From: Chrysogorgia sp. JL179-B06
Taxonomy: Eukaryota > Cnidaria > Anthozoa > Scleralcyonacea > Chrysogorgiidae
DNA: 64,000 bases
Reading direction: 5' to 3'
NCBI GenBank assembly: GCA_035772405.1
Contig: JAYKKM010000048.1
Coordinates: 3,518,501 to 3,582,500, forward strand
The first letter of the stretch is position 1. The number at the start of each line of letters is the position of its first letter. The position numbers were made by a program, and so were the translations under genes. Of this stretch, positions 39,201 to 52,968 are shown one piece after another. Below the pieces are notes generated by a model. The model did no database searches. It worked only from the letters and a program-made list of their open reading frames with translations, and was not told where the DNA came from.

Positions 39201-42200
39201 CGATTATTTGAATTTTGGTTTGTTGATATATCGAGAAAGCGCCAATCAGACATCACGAAATCACTCTTTGCAGGGCTTTCGTCCTTACATAAGATATACC
39301 AATAAATTATGTGCTTTATTATAATATTGCAGAACAACAAAATGTTAATACAAATTTTGAATGGCAGATTTTATACTTTTATTTAAATTATCCATCACCA
39401 TTGTTTCACTCGGTCACTTTGCAACCTCATCCACAATGGAATAATTGCAATACTTGTTAATTAGCTATATAGTGAGTACCAGTACTGGTCCTGGATAGTA
39501 GGCCTGGACAGTGCCAAACCTAGGCTTTCAATGTATATTTTACACAGCTTTTGAAGGATAAATACTGTATAATGTACAATTGGGTAGGTTAACACTCACT
39601 GTGTCAGGGGAACATGTTAGGATTAAACAAGTGGTATCACCCCACTGACAAGAAGCAGCTGAAAGGAATTTCATCCTGAATTAATATATATATATATTGG
39701 TGAAATAATTAGATTAAGCAATATCGTTCTTTTTTTTTTTTGGCTTTTGTCATTTCAATTTTTGAAATTGTGTTACCGGTACTTGAATACCATTGAAATA
39801 CTGGTACATGAATGTGCATAATTATATAATATTAATAAAAGTTAAGAAACAGAAGTCTTCTAAAAGAATAAAAGGTTTATCAGACTTATCAATTTGGTCT
39901 AGGATAAATTTAGGTATGGAATCTTTTGGTATCTGCTAGTAACAATTAGACAATAAGGAACACGCAGATTACATTATTACAGTAGGGTACATGTATCTGC
40001 TTATACTGACAATTAGACAATAAGGAACATGCAGATTACATTATTACAGTAGGGTACATGTATCTGCTTATACTGACAATTAGGCAATAAGGAACATGCA
40101 GATTACATTATTACAGTAGGGTACATGTTATGTACAAGGTTATGCAGTCTCGTGAATACAATTGTACTTTGAGTAAAATTATGAGTATGCCACTGTTACG
40201 GTACTGTAAACATGCATGTTGAAATTTATTATTAAAAGCATAACTGACATAATTAACTTTAATTATGTAATATATCATTAATAAAATTATTATTTAAATT
40301 AATAATTATTAAAATTAATTATTAATTTCAATAATCAATAATTACACAATTGGTTTGCAACCCTGCCTGCGAGACAATTGTGTTGGCAGACTTTCCCACT
40401 TGGGTTCTGTTCAGTACACTGCCCACAAATTGCACCCAAAAAATAAGCAGTTTGAAAATCTGTTCAGTTTGGCAATATTAAAGCCTCAAATAGTAAGCGG
40501 GCGAGGGGTTGTTGCGTACACGTATTTCTAGTAGCAATATAAATTTCGCCGTCAATGGCGGCTTCTTCCGGAAAGCGGTTTGTCGCGCTGGCGTCAATTT
40601 AAATTTAAATTACGCCAAATTTAACGCACCAAAAAACCGTTTCAATACCGTTTCAATTTTTGCATTCGCAATCATGTGACGGTTGCAATTTAAATATTAA
40701 TTCAAATGCAGAGGGCTCAGGTCTACCAATAAGCTTCTGTCTATATCTCGTTACCAGGGCCAAATTTTCCAATGCCGCGCATGATCGACGACGTTGATCC
40801 TGAATATATATATATATATATATACAAGGAAACTGGAAGTGACTCTACATTACGCCTGGAATCCGTGATGAGGGACTAAACGCCGGTCGATATTAGCACC
40901 CTCGCCCTCAGGCCTTCGGCCTTCGGCCGGCGCTTCGCGCCGGGCGAGGGGACAATCAAAATAGCTCTCACAGTTCTAGCCCAACTCTAACTACATTGCT
41001 TCTAAAAGTTTCCCACTTCTTTAAACGAGCGCTGCACAACGCCTTCAGTGCCTGATTACAGAAATCAGTGGCGCGAGTAAACGCCTGGACAGGCGTCTTG
41101 TTATATGAAAACTCTGACTGCCCAACCGGGAATCAAACCCGAGGTCTCCGAATCAACGCGCATCGGCGCTCTGACCACTGAGCTATTTGCGACACTTTGA
41201 GGAAGTCGTTTGAGAGGCTTCGCTCTATGAGATGAGATGTCTTCCTGTAGAGACTTGAGAATAACGGCGATGTTTAAATATGAAAATTTCTGGCTGTCCA
41301 GACGGTTTCTCAATAGCTCAGTGGTCAGAGCGCCGATGCGTTGATTTGGAGACCTCGGGTTCGATTTGGGGCGGTCAGATTTTTCAAGAATGGGGTAGAC
41401 CTCAAGATAGAGAAACCCTCTCTCAAAGATAAATGTAGAATTAAGACTGGCGCGTCGACGAAGTTGGAGGGTCGCGGACCTATGCTCGGTTTTGCGAGAA
41501 ACGCGGTGGTTCCAAAGGACTCGCAGTGGCACACTAGCCCAAGTCTAGTGATGTTAAAACAGAGAGCAATGTAAACATTGATGGAAAACGTAGCAATGTG
41601 ATCACAACGCTGTCAATAATCACTGACAAGTTGAAAGGTGTTTACAGTAGTCTCACCATCCGTGTTAGACCAAATAATAGTGACCTCAAAATTGGTGGCG
41701 TCTTATTGGAATTGTATATTATGTTAATTACATGTATATGGACAACGCTGTGGAAACAGAACAAGGGTTGAGAGACATCTATTATAACCCTAAACAGGGG
41801 TACAGGTTTGCAGAAAAGTTGTATCAATGATCTTCATGGAGAATGGATTGGGTGTAAGTAGGAAAACTTGGCAACGCCTTTCAGACAGGTTTGCTGAACA
41901 TCTTCGGTTCCGTGCATGAGGAACAATGATGTTGACAAACCTGTAGCTCGCCATTTCAACAGCTCTAACCATTTGGTTTCAGACATGAAAGTCTGTGCCA
42001 TCCTCCCCATCTCAGGTGGTAACGATAACCGCAAACGGCAAGAGAAGCGTCTCATTTTTAAACTTGGCACCACACATCCTCTTGGTCTTAACGAACGTTT
42101 TTCATTTATTTAATTTCATTTATTTAAGTTTTTTGTTGTGTTAGTTTGCTTGGAACTTTTTTATTATCAGCTCATGCAATTTCATTCCTTTTAAAGTTTT

Positions 42201-45200
42201 TGTTCCTTACTGCTTTACTATCGCCTAATCCCCTTGAATATTTCTCCCTCCCCCTCAGTCTGTTTGCTGATCGACTGTAAAAATAGCAAATGATTTAACT
42301 TTTCGCATCTCATTAATTATTAGTTTGTTTATCTCCCGTGTATTTCATTGGCTACTTTCTACTTGTGACACCCTTTTGGCATATATATAAGCCCTATTTA
42401 TTTTATTTCATCTCGTCTTACTCTGATGAAGGGCTCCGCTCGAAACGTCAGTATTTCGTCACTAAAAATGTTTGCAGTTTATTTATTTTTTTATTTTTTA
42501 TTTTACAAGCTTTGCCAAAAAGGTGGCAGGGATGTCCCACAGAGCTTGTTGCTCCATTACGGGGTCCCTATGATATTAAATTAAATCAAACAGATAACAT
42601 GGTTAACTTCTAAACTAAGACAAACTAACAGCACATTTTAACAAGCAAACTAGATAGGGGACGACATGAGTGACATTTTACACAGACTGTTTTAAACGTT
42701 TGCGGAATTTCTACATCGTATACGTGTTCGGTTGCATGTTGATAGTACTTTAACAATTCAGATTTGAATTGGCCTATAGAGAGATTAGGATATCGTAAAT
42801 ATGATGGCAATGAATTGAAAATTCTTGGTGCCCTACAATAGAAGCTATTCTGGAAAGTTAGAGTGTTTACTTTAGGAATATTTAAATTAATTGTATTTGT
42901 TTTATCTGTTCGCCTGGTTACACGACTGGAAGACTTGACAGAGATGTAAGGATCATTTGAAGCAAATATTGACTTGAAAACGTGATACATACACTAGATA
43001 GCGACCTTTGTTGACTACCTTGGCGAAGAGAAGCAAATAGAGCTAGTAGACATGCAGGGTAAGTACAAAAACCAAAATAAGGGAAACTATGGGATACTAA
43101 CAGCTATTGAGATCTTGAGTAGATACGCTTTCGCCGTCCCAGTTTCCAGAAAAGACACTAACAACATGACCAAAGCTGTGAAGGAGCTATTGAGGCAGTT
43201 CAAGGATCGATTTGGTAGTTACCCAAAATTAGCTCAATTCGATGATGGACTGGAGTTTCACAACGTTGGGGGTAAAAAGCTTGTTGAAAGAGCACAGTGT
43301 TGAGTACTTTAGTATACACACTCTGATAAAAAGGCCGCTGTCGTAGAACACTTTACTTGGTCTCTTAAGACCGCTATGTGGAAGTACTTCTACAGACGGT
43401 TGACACCTTAGATAAGCTTGTGTAAAACTACAATTGCAGCAAGCATAACATCATTTTAATGAATCCGTAGCACGTCAACAAGTCAAATGAAATCAAGTAT
43501 GGACCGTTTTGTTTGGTCATCAAATCGCAGAGGCTCCATTGCCGAAGTTTAAGGTCAATGACATAGTAAGATAGAGCGAATACAAAAGCGTATTCACAAA
43601 AAGTTAGTTACTGAGTAACTGTTCAAAGTGACGAAGGTTATTCGCGGTGACCCGAATGTGTACGAAATTGAGGACCACACCGGTAAAGAAATCATTGGGA
43701 AGTTCTATCAACAAGAATTCTCGAGTGTTAATTGTCGGGTGTTCGTGTTGTCTGATGGACTAGTCTCAACTTTGTGAACAATAGCCTCCAATCGATCCAA
43801 TATTAGATTAGCCGTATAAATAGAGACTCGTTTAATATGTTACCTTGCATAGTCTGCCACTCCTATGGAAGGCCCTTGTTAGGGTCAAGGACTAAGGGAG
43901 AAAATCCCAACGTGGCAGCATCGAGGGCGAACAACTGCTGGTACTCCCAAAATTGTCTGGCTAGCCACTTCTGAGACTATAAAGTTTGCACCTGTCTATA
44001 CCTGTTCTTGCCGGTGCATGCAAGATATCTTTATCTCCCGATAGAGCGCTGCAAGTAACCTGCAAAAGCTAGTGGCACTGCGACATTCTTACAAGCAGCT
44101 TTCACGAAATATACAACCACACACAACTCCATACCGGCTCGGTCGTCGCCCGGGTTAACAAGGACCGTACTGTTCGATCACAACCTCCGCCGACGGTGAC
44201 CAGTACGCTAGGAGGTCAAACGAGTATCATCATCATCCTTCGAGCAGACGTGTGGTCAAAAGAGTAAGAAGGTTAGCAAGAAGAAACATCTGATGATCCC
44301 GCAGTGGAACGTCAGAAATTCAGAAAATGGAAATTCAGAAATGTGCAATGGTGGATATGAGAAGAGGAAGAATGGTTGGGAACGAGTGTATTGTCCTTCC
44401 CAATGGAGAAACCATCAAAGCATTGGAGGGAAATGTATAAGGTATATAGCTTCTTTCAGGCTGGATGGTGAAATCCCATAAGATTTTCACTTCCTCGTTC
44501 TCCAATATTCTGCTTTCCTTATTAATATGGTGGTTGTAGCTTTTTCCGCATATTCAAATCCATACTTACAGTATTACAGAGATCTCTCTGTACGGCAGCA
44601 GCAATCTTATCATTTCTTTCAGTTTGTACTTTCTTCAGTTTGTACTGTCGGGGACTTGCCAGGATGGCGAATCACGCTCATGCGCAAACAAAAAGGGGAC
44701 AAGTTATTAAGTTATGTAGTTGCAGCTTGATTAAAGTTGTAAAGGTTTTGCTGTGCAAGCTGTGTTAAGTTCTCAATACTCAGGAAAACTCTGAGCACCA
44801 GACAGGACTCGAACCCGAAACCTTCTGAATGCTAGACGGATGCTCTAACCATTGAGCCACTGGAACTCAGACAACATAACTAAACAACATTTGACTGGAA
44901 ATTGACTGTCACAACACGACTTGTAGTCCAATAAGTATTTGTGATAACGGCAAGACTCGTACCAGATTTAAATACCGTATATTTAACCTTGCTCTGCCAT
45001 CTGAGTTCCAGTGGCTCAATGGTTAGAGCGTCTGTCTAGCATTCAGAAGGTTACGGGTTCGAGTCCTGTCTGGTGCTCAGAGTTTTCCTGAGTATTGACA
45101 ACTTAACACAGCTTGCACAGCAAAACCTTTACAACTTTAAAAAGGGGACAAGTCGGACTTAATGCTTATTCTGTGACTGCGAGGAGCAGGAGTGTAGAAG

Positions 45201-48200
45201 CTGGGTCGCAGATGTGACAGTGTTACCAACACCCACATACATATGCACAACCATTTACATATGTGTATAAATACTATTCAAACATACTTGGGAATGGCGA
45301 TCAGTTCTATTGAGTTTTACGGTATACGAAAACAGAATGATAGGGAGTTGGTGATGTTATTAGTGTAAAATACCTCATTAAGCATCCCAGTGGCGTGTTT
45401 TAATAATGGAAGTAATCCAGGTAGGCAAAAATTAGTTACTTCGGGCATAACAGGATCCACATGAATTTCAAATGGGCTAGTAAGAAAGAAAACAAAAATA
45501 ATGGAAGGTTTTAAATTGAAGGAAGCTAACACATCTCAAAATTACTGTAATGTCAACCTACATCCAACTGTTTTAAGGTGTAAAATCTTTAAGAATCGAC
45601 GAATCTTAATCTCTCCTCAATGATGAATCCACCCAAGAGGTTACTTTGATTTTATTTAGTTCATTTTCATTTCAAAACTAGAGCTGTTTTTACATTTTCA
45701 TCATTTCATGCCCTATCCATAGCGTAGAGACAAATAAAAACAATTGTGTGGTTCCGGTTACCCAACCAACCCTAGCTCAGCTCGCCCGACCCTGTAAATT
45801 TTGTAACATATTTTTGCGCCAAAGGACTATTAGCCATAAAAAGGTAGGTTTTATAGTTTTTACATAGACTTTAATGATAAAATAAGTTTTACCCTGGTAA
45901 AATCGTAAAATAAGATCACTATGTGACCTGCTACCGTCGCTGGCTTTGTAACAATCGTCATTTTGCTAAATTAGTTCCTTAGTCATTCTTGCACAACAAT
46001 ATAATGGAACAAGATGACGGCCTGTGTGGCAATTGACCAAAAACTTTTCTCAAAAAAAAAAAAAATCCCGACCTACTTACCCTAATTTTTTTCAACATGT
46101 AAACGGAACCAAATAATTTTTTTTACTTGGCCTAGTCAATTTTACGATCTTTTTATTAGTATTAAGGTTAGTATTAGAAAACCATTAGGCGGGGGGTTAG
46201 AAAACCCATTAAGCGGGGGGTTAGGGTTGGGTTAGGTTTAGCAGTTGTTTTGGGTTTAGCAGTTCTATGATGTATTTAACATCATACAGGAATGGTCCGA
46301 TCGTATGATAGCAGTACAATCTCTCATTTCGTCCCACCTCTCGCGGATACTAAAAAAGATCGTTCAGAAGACGATTGCTTGCGTGAGGGGGTCACAAAAC
46401 GCCCGGGATAAATTGACTACCTGTCTATAAACTTGACGAAAGATAAACTTGACGAAAGAGAGGCTGTGGCTGCCGTGGCTGTTGATCTCAGCAAAGCTTT
46501 TGACTCAATTAACCATCGATTGTTGCTGGCTAAATTACGGGCCTATGGTTTCTCTCAGTCAGCGTTAGATCTAATGGCTTCTTATTTACTGGGACGGAAG
46601 CAACGAGTCAAGCTACAAGGGGAAGTTTCGAACTACAGTATCGTTAAAGTTGGAGTGCCACAGGGTTCCCTGTTAGGCCCTCTCCTATTTAACATCTTCA
46701 TCAATGATGTAAACTATTGTATCCCGAACATCTCGCTCAGGCTATATGCTGATGATACCACTATACTTATGTTGCTGACGTCTCACCAACTGTGCTTGAA
46801 TTTACTATCAACCAAGACCTGAAGATATTGTCTTCTTGGTTTACCAATAACTCCTTAGACGTAAACAACTCTAAGACACAGGCTTTCTCTGTTGGTGCAT
46901 GTAAATATGAGTATGAACTTAATATGAATGACACTAATATTGAGATAACTAACAATATTAGAATTCTGGGAGTAACCCTAGATAGTAATCTTAATTTTAA
47001 AAATCATATTACAGAACAGCTCAAGAAAGCATACGCTAAGGCTTCAGTTCTCAGAAGAATCAGACGTTTTTTACCTACTGATAAATTAATTATATTATAT
47101 AAGGCATTTATCTTACCACATTTGGAATATTGTGGCCCTCTATTGTTAGGAATAGGAAAAGTTCAAAGAGACCGACTAGATAATTAACAATTATTCACCG
47201 AAGTGGAAGTGAATAGTGGTGGATATTTACCGAGACGCGAAGCGTCGAGGTAAATATCCACCACTATTCACTGACACTGAGGTGAATAATTTTTTTAGCA
47301 TATACCAAAACAAATTGATAAAAATTAGGTAAATTTCGGTTAGTTTCATTATAATTTAGCCAGGAATTGTTGCGAAACGCAAGGCAAAACTAAAACAAAG
47401 CTGACAGCCCGGTTGTTTTGAAAACCTTTCGAAGCTTGTTTCGAAGTTGGATCACAGTAAGGCAAAAGACCACTGGATTTTAGCCCAAAGGAAATATTTT
47501 AATACTGTAAATGGGAAAACCTTAGGACAAAAGATAGCTAATGAATTCTGGGTGAGTAAACGAGTTGTTCTTTGGAAAAGATGAGTTATATAAGCGTTTT
47601 TATTTCTGTCAGTGCAGTGTCAATGTTTCATGTTTAGTCGTTGAATTTCCTTTAATTTACAAAGAATTTCTGTGGGTGTTTACTGTTATAAAATCGGTAG
47701 TATGTTTCCCTGGTCATAATCAGGTCATTTTTTAGTATTCAGTTCATTACTCGCCAGTTTCTTTGGCAGTGTATCGCGGTAATCTTTACGGCCGATACCG
47801 TACTAATTCTTTAAGTTTTGCTTGGTTTTTGTTGTAACTGAAATGTTTGTAAATGGGTTAAATTCTATATGAAAGGCAATTCAAATTGTCTCAAACTATA
47901 TAAAGGAGAATATCGATATATGAACTACGGAGTACACTTTTCTAAAGAAAACTGACAACAGTCAATTCGTTCAATCGAGTTTGTTTTTTGAGCACATTTA
48001 TTTCGTTGTTCTGCGGGTTTTTGAGCACTTTCTATTCTCTTTTTGCAACTTGTTTTTCATAAATATTACGTAAAATAATTTCCCTGCATACAAGAGAAGG
48101 ACACCATCTTGTTTTGCGAAACAGTGAATAGTGCAGGATATCCCGAGCTAGAGGAACCAATCAGATTGCGCGAAAAGCACTATCCACTGTTTTGGTATAT

Positions 48201-51200
48201 GCTAATGCTTATTATTACATACTTAGAACAGTATTAAGCTATGGGAAATCTGTTTCTTATGAACAATTATTAAGTATCGTTGATTTGTCTAATTTAAAGC
48301 AGAGACGAATTTATCAGTCACTAGAATTACTTTATAAAAGTTTAGTTTGTAATGGCCCTTCATATATTAGAAATCTCTTCCACTTTAGGAAAACAAAGTA
48401 TAGTTTAAGAGGCGATGGTTACATCCTCATACTTCCTAAATTTAACTTACAGTGGAAGAAAAAATCTTTTAGCTATGCCGCTGCTAGTTATTGGAATACT
48501 CTCCCTATAAAAGTCCATCAGTCTGCAGATTTTAATAGTTTTAAAAATAATCTAAGGAACATTGTTTTTTAGTTTCTCATTGTAATTAACTTTATTCATT
48601 ATTGTAAATTTATTTATTTATTTATTTTTTTTTTTTTCCTGCTAACTTCTACTTGTTAAATAGTTAGATGATTATATATTGCACGTTCGTATTTTGAACG
48701 AGCTTTTGCTCTTGGACGAAACGTGTTGAAATAAATTATCTTATCTTATCTTATCTTATAGGCGACGATAACGTTTTCAGTGCAAAATTAATGTGAATAT
48801 TCAAAGTTTTTGAAACGTAATATCGTTTTTAAGCGAAAAGTGGATACTGGCCAAACACTATCCGCCGAACACTATCCGCTGTCACACCGCCACTTGATAA
48901 GAAACATCCAAGATGGGGGTCTGGAATTTGCATAATAACGACTTCACTGATCATTCGTGCGCCGGATGCGCGCTTTCATGTGGAAACGCGTCAGTGTTGA
49001 CTAGGAGTATATGTTAACTTGTTAAGGTTGTTTATATGGGCAACTTCTTGTCATGTATGCTTTTACAGTAGTTTATCTATTACCATCTACTATTTTTAAG
49101 AGATAATTATTTGGGGATATACTAGCAGTTTAAAGTTAAAGCACATGCTATATACAGTCCTCGGTACATCAAAGAAAACCGACTCAATCATGTAATAAGT
49201 ATAGGTTATATACCGTGACCGAGGTGTTTAAGCGATATATATTGATATATCGCTTAAACACCGAGGTCTAAGGTATATAACCGCCTTATATCACCATTGG
49301 TGAAGTTTAGTATTTATGAGGTTGATAAGTACTTATCAACCTCATGAATAATTGTATGAGGTTGATATCAGATATAATGACCACTAGAGAACAAAAGAAA
49401 CTGAACCAATGGTGATATAAGTCCATATAAAGCCTTATAAAAAAATGCCAAGTCCTTAATTTCTCTTTTATGAAACAAAGGGAGCATGTTATAAGAGCCA
49501 ATATAGCCTCTGTTTGCAGGCTGTTTAGCTTGGCTTAGATTTTACAATCCACGTGGTGGATCGTCTCTCGATTTTTTCAATCTTAGATTTGAGCTTAGTA
49601 CGGGCTGGGGACCAAACCTCTGTGGCGTAGCTTAACTCATGGGACTTAACAAGGGATAGGTACAATGTTCGCCTAACTTTGTTTACCAACAAAATATTAA
49701 GAGAGAAGTATAGGAAACTGACATAGTAAGAGTTATATTAAAGATCTTACCCTACAGCTAATGCAATATTTGGTGCTGCCATGGGAATGTCTAACACATA
49801 CGAGAATGTTTTATATTTTTCATTGCTGGTGTAGACCTGGAAAGAAATTAAACAAGTTTCGTACAGCATAAAGATGAAGAAGCAACATAAATAAATTACA
49901 AATGAATTTGCAAAATACTGTAAAATACTGTAGAATATTACATATATGATATGGGATATAGTCAAAATGAGGAAATGAGTTGATATATAGACGGTTAACT
50001 TGGGGTTGCAAAATACCACATCGCTTTTTCGTACAACTTGCGTCACGATAAGAGATTGATTTTGTTTTTACTATCGCAACAAAATTACGTGCAACATGAG
50101 TCAGGCGACTTGAGAAATCTCACTCAAGCTTTATCTTTCCTTTTAGTTTGGGTTGTTACCAATATAGACACTTTCCGAATTTGCTTCACGCCCCGTGAAA
50201 TAATGGCTCCAAATCCAGGTTGACTATCAGATCGTATAACGTTACATTTACTACTACAAATACGTTCCGTATTTGTAGTCCGTAGATAACAAATCGAAAA
50301 AGGCCGTTTCGCCGTACGTAGATTTTGAACGTTATCTCGGCCAATATATACTCGATTTCAATTCTGAAAACAGATTTGGAATTACCGAGTCTAAACACAT
50401 AACACACGTACCTATTTTATTACGCAAACGTGTATACCCTTCGTAAAAACCTCTTTATGTAAGCTATCTCCCTGAAAAATCCCTCGCCTTATTTTTACAG
50501 TCCCCAATGTCACTTTTCCAGATGTTAGTTCTGTTTCCCAATTCAGCATACTGTTTCTAATCAGATGTCTTATATTGTCGGCTACTTTGAATATATCCAA
50601 ACATCTGAGAATCCAGGAATGAGGTACCATATCGTAAGCCTTCTCATAGTCTATCCATCCCATTGCAAGCCTAGTTTGTCGTCTCTTACAATTTCGTAGG
50701 GTCATCTTATCAATTAGAAGTTGATCCTTCGTCCCTCTGCATTCTTTTCTACACCCTTTCTGTTCATCAGGAAGGTTTTTCTCTGCAAGATGTTTGTACA
50801 TTTCTTCTGATATCATTCCAGTCAACAATTTCCACATCAGTGGAAGACATGTGATGGGTCGAAAATTTGTTACTGCAGCCCCCTTTTCTTTGTCCTTTAA
50901 CACAAGCGTAGTCACTCCTTTTGTTAGCCATTTTGGTATATCACATTGCCAGACATTGGTTTACACACTCATTAAGGAGTTCAGCCAACATTATCCTTAT
51001 AGATTTTACATGCTTCAACCAGAACCCTTGAAGGCCATCTGGACAGGAGCTTTCCAGTTGGTCAGTTTACTTGCTTGTTTTGCAACCAATTCTGGTGTCA
51101 TTTTAATATCTCTTTGTTTCTCTGTTCTTGCATACTCTTTCTCCACTTCTTTAACCCATGTCGCTCGATCATTATGTAGCACTTGTTTACTCCATATATT

Positions 51201-51684
51201 ATTCCAATACTCTCTACTTTCTTCTGCATCAGGTATGACACTGTCGTCTACCATGGTACCCTCGAGCTTCTCAAATAACCTTTTCTGGTTATTCTGGAAC
51301 AACCTGTTATGCTGATACTGGTCTATTCTGTTTTGATATCTCTTAATCTTGGCTGTTTTTGCTGTAACTCGCTGCTTCAACTCTTCAATCACAACCTTCA
51401 AACCTTTCCTATAAATGTTGTACTTTCTCTCCAACCTACTAAGAATACTTCCTCTAACCAGTCTCCCTTTTGGTATTCTAGTCGACTTAAATCTTTTCTT
51501 GTATCTTTAATCTGACCTTCCAGCCGTCTTCCACCACGGTTCTTTTTTCTTGCATTCCTTTTTATTCTTCACACCAAGCTGTTTTGCTACTACGTTTGCA
51601 GCCGCTTTAAGAAGATTATTCATTTGCTTTAAATTCTTTACTTTAAAATGTTGTACCACTTCCTCAACCTTTATGGTTTTGCTC

Positions 51685-51737
<53 letters not shown>

Positions 51738-52935
51738 CGACATCCGACTGCTCTTTCTGCTTGGAACCCGAAACCTTGCTCCACGTCGTCGCTGGATGCA
51801 AGATATACCTAAACGAAGGACGTTTTACGTGGCGACACGATTCCGTTCTTAATTTCATTACAACCTCTCTTAAAGTGCTTATAAACCCAAAATGGGTTTT
51901 TGGTGATTCGGATAGAGCATAAAAAGTTAGTGAATAAGTTCTAGATTATTTTTTGCGTTAAACTTTTAGTTTCGGAGATATAAGGGCTCAAAGTCACAAT
52001 TTGTGAAAAAAGTAGCGCATGCCGGGAGACTGGATCCGAGGAACGTGTTATGTTTCAAATTGTATAAAAATATATTACAATTCAAGTAGACAAGGTAACA
52101 TCGTAGACACATCGTTTGGGCATTTTTCAATAAAAACTCTTAAGATAGCTGTCTTCTCCTATAAAAAGCCTAGTTGTTGTTGAAGATGGGTTCCTCGGAT
52201 CCAGGTCCCTGTGTGTTATTTTAATAGTGGCGCTACTTTTTTCAAAAAAATGGCACAATTTGCATGTTTGAGCTGTTATATCTCCGAAACTAAAAGTTTA
52301 ACGCAAAAACTAATCCAGAACTTATAAACTAACTTTTTATGCTCTATCCGAATCACCAAAAACCCATTTTGGGTTTATAAGCACTTTAAATCCGTACAAC
52401 ACTCTATTAACCTTTATGCTGACCTACCTGGCTTCATCAGTCCATCTGTTATCACCGGAGATAGCTGGTTGCGCCCTGATCTTCTGGTAACAATCGAAAA
52501 CAAATACATCTACATACTCGAACTGACTGTTGGTTTTGAATCTAATCTTCTTACTAATGCAACCCGTAAGAGACAAAAATATCTAGAACTTATTAACGAA
52601 CAGCACAAAAATTATGAAAAAGTGAAATTTGTAAATTTATCTATCAGTTCGCTTGGAGTTTTTAATCAGTCATCCGTAGACTTTATTGAAATGCTGAAAG
52701 ACCTGAAATTTGACGAACGATGTAGAAAGTACTATACTCAGAAAATTATGAACACTTGCATAAGGACATCTTACTATATATTTTGTAAACGTAACAAAGA
52801 ATGGGATGACCCGACTTTAATGTCATACTAATATTTTTATACCATATAGTGTTAATTCAAGTGACATTGGTAAACTACCTGTAAAAGAGAGGTTTATCAC
52901 TGTAGTATACGTTAATCATAAATGAATAAAGTTTC

Positions 52936-52968
<33 letters not shown>

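Larger units (their letters stand above)
36077..40535. mobile_element. Possible 4.5-kb DNA element with matching ends
   Basis: The left end ACTAGAAATACGTATACGCA with ACAACCCCTCGCCC (36079 on) is matched inverted at 40498-40535, and similarity continues about 40 bp inwards. No transposase was found inside, and no clear target duplication. A solo right end is at 57712-57740. It could instead be two separate insertions. Confidence 0.4.

Noticed and set aside
39137..39210. True telomere or chromosome end
   Set aside because: Only a few imperfect units, interstitial, with a continuous host gene on both sides.
45003..45077. Functional tRNA gene (Ala-like AGC loop)
   Set aside because: It is part of a palindromic repeat, with an acceptor-stem mismatch and inverted flanks; more likely SINE-derived.
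50794..51315. 173-residue plus-strand frame; also 53743-54448 plus
   Set aside because: They are antisense to clear LINE coding sequence on the minus strand.
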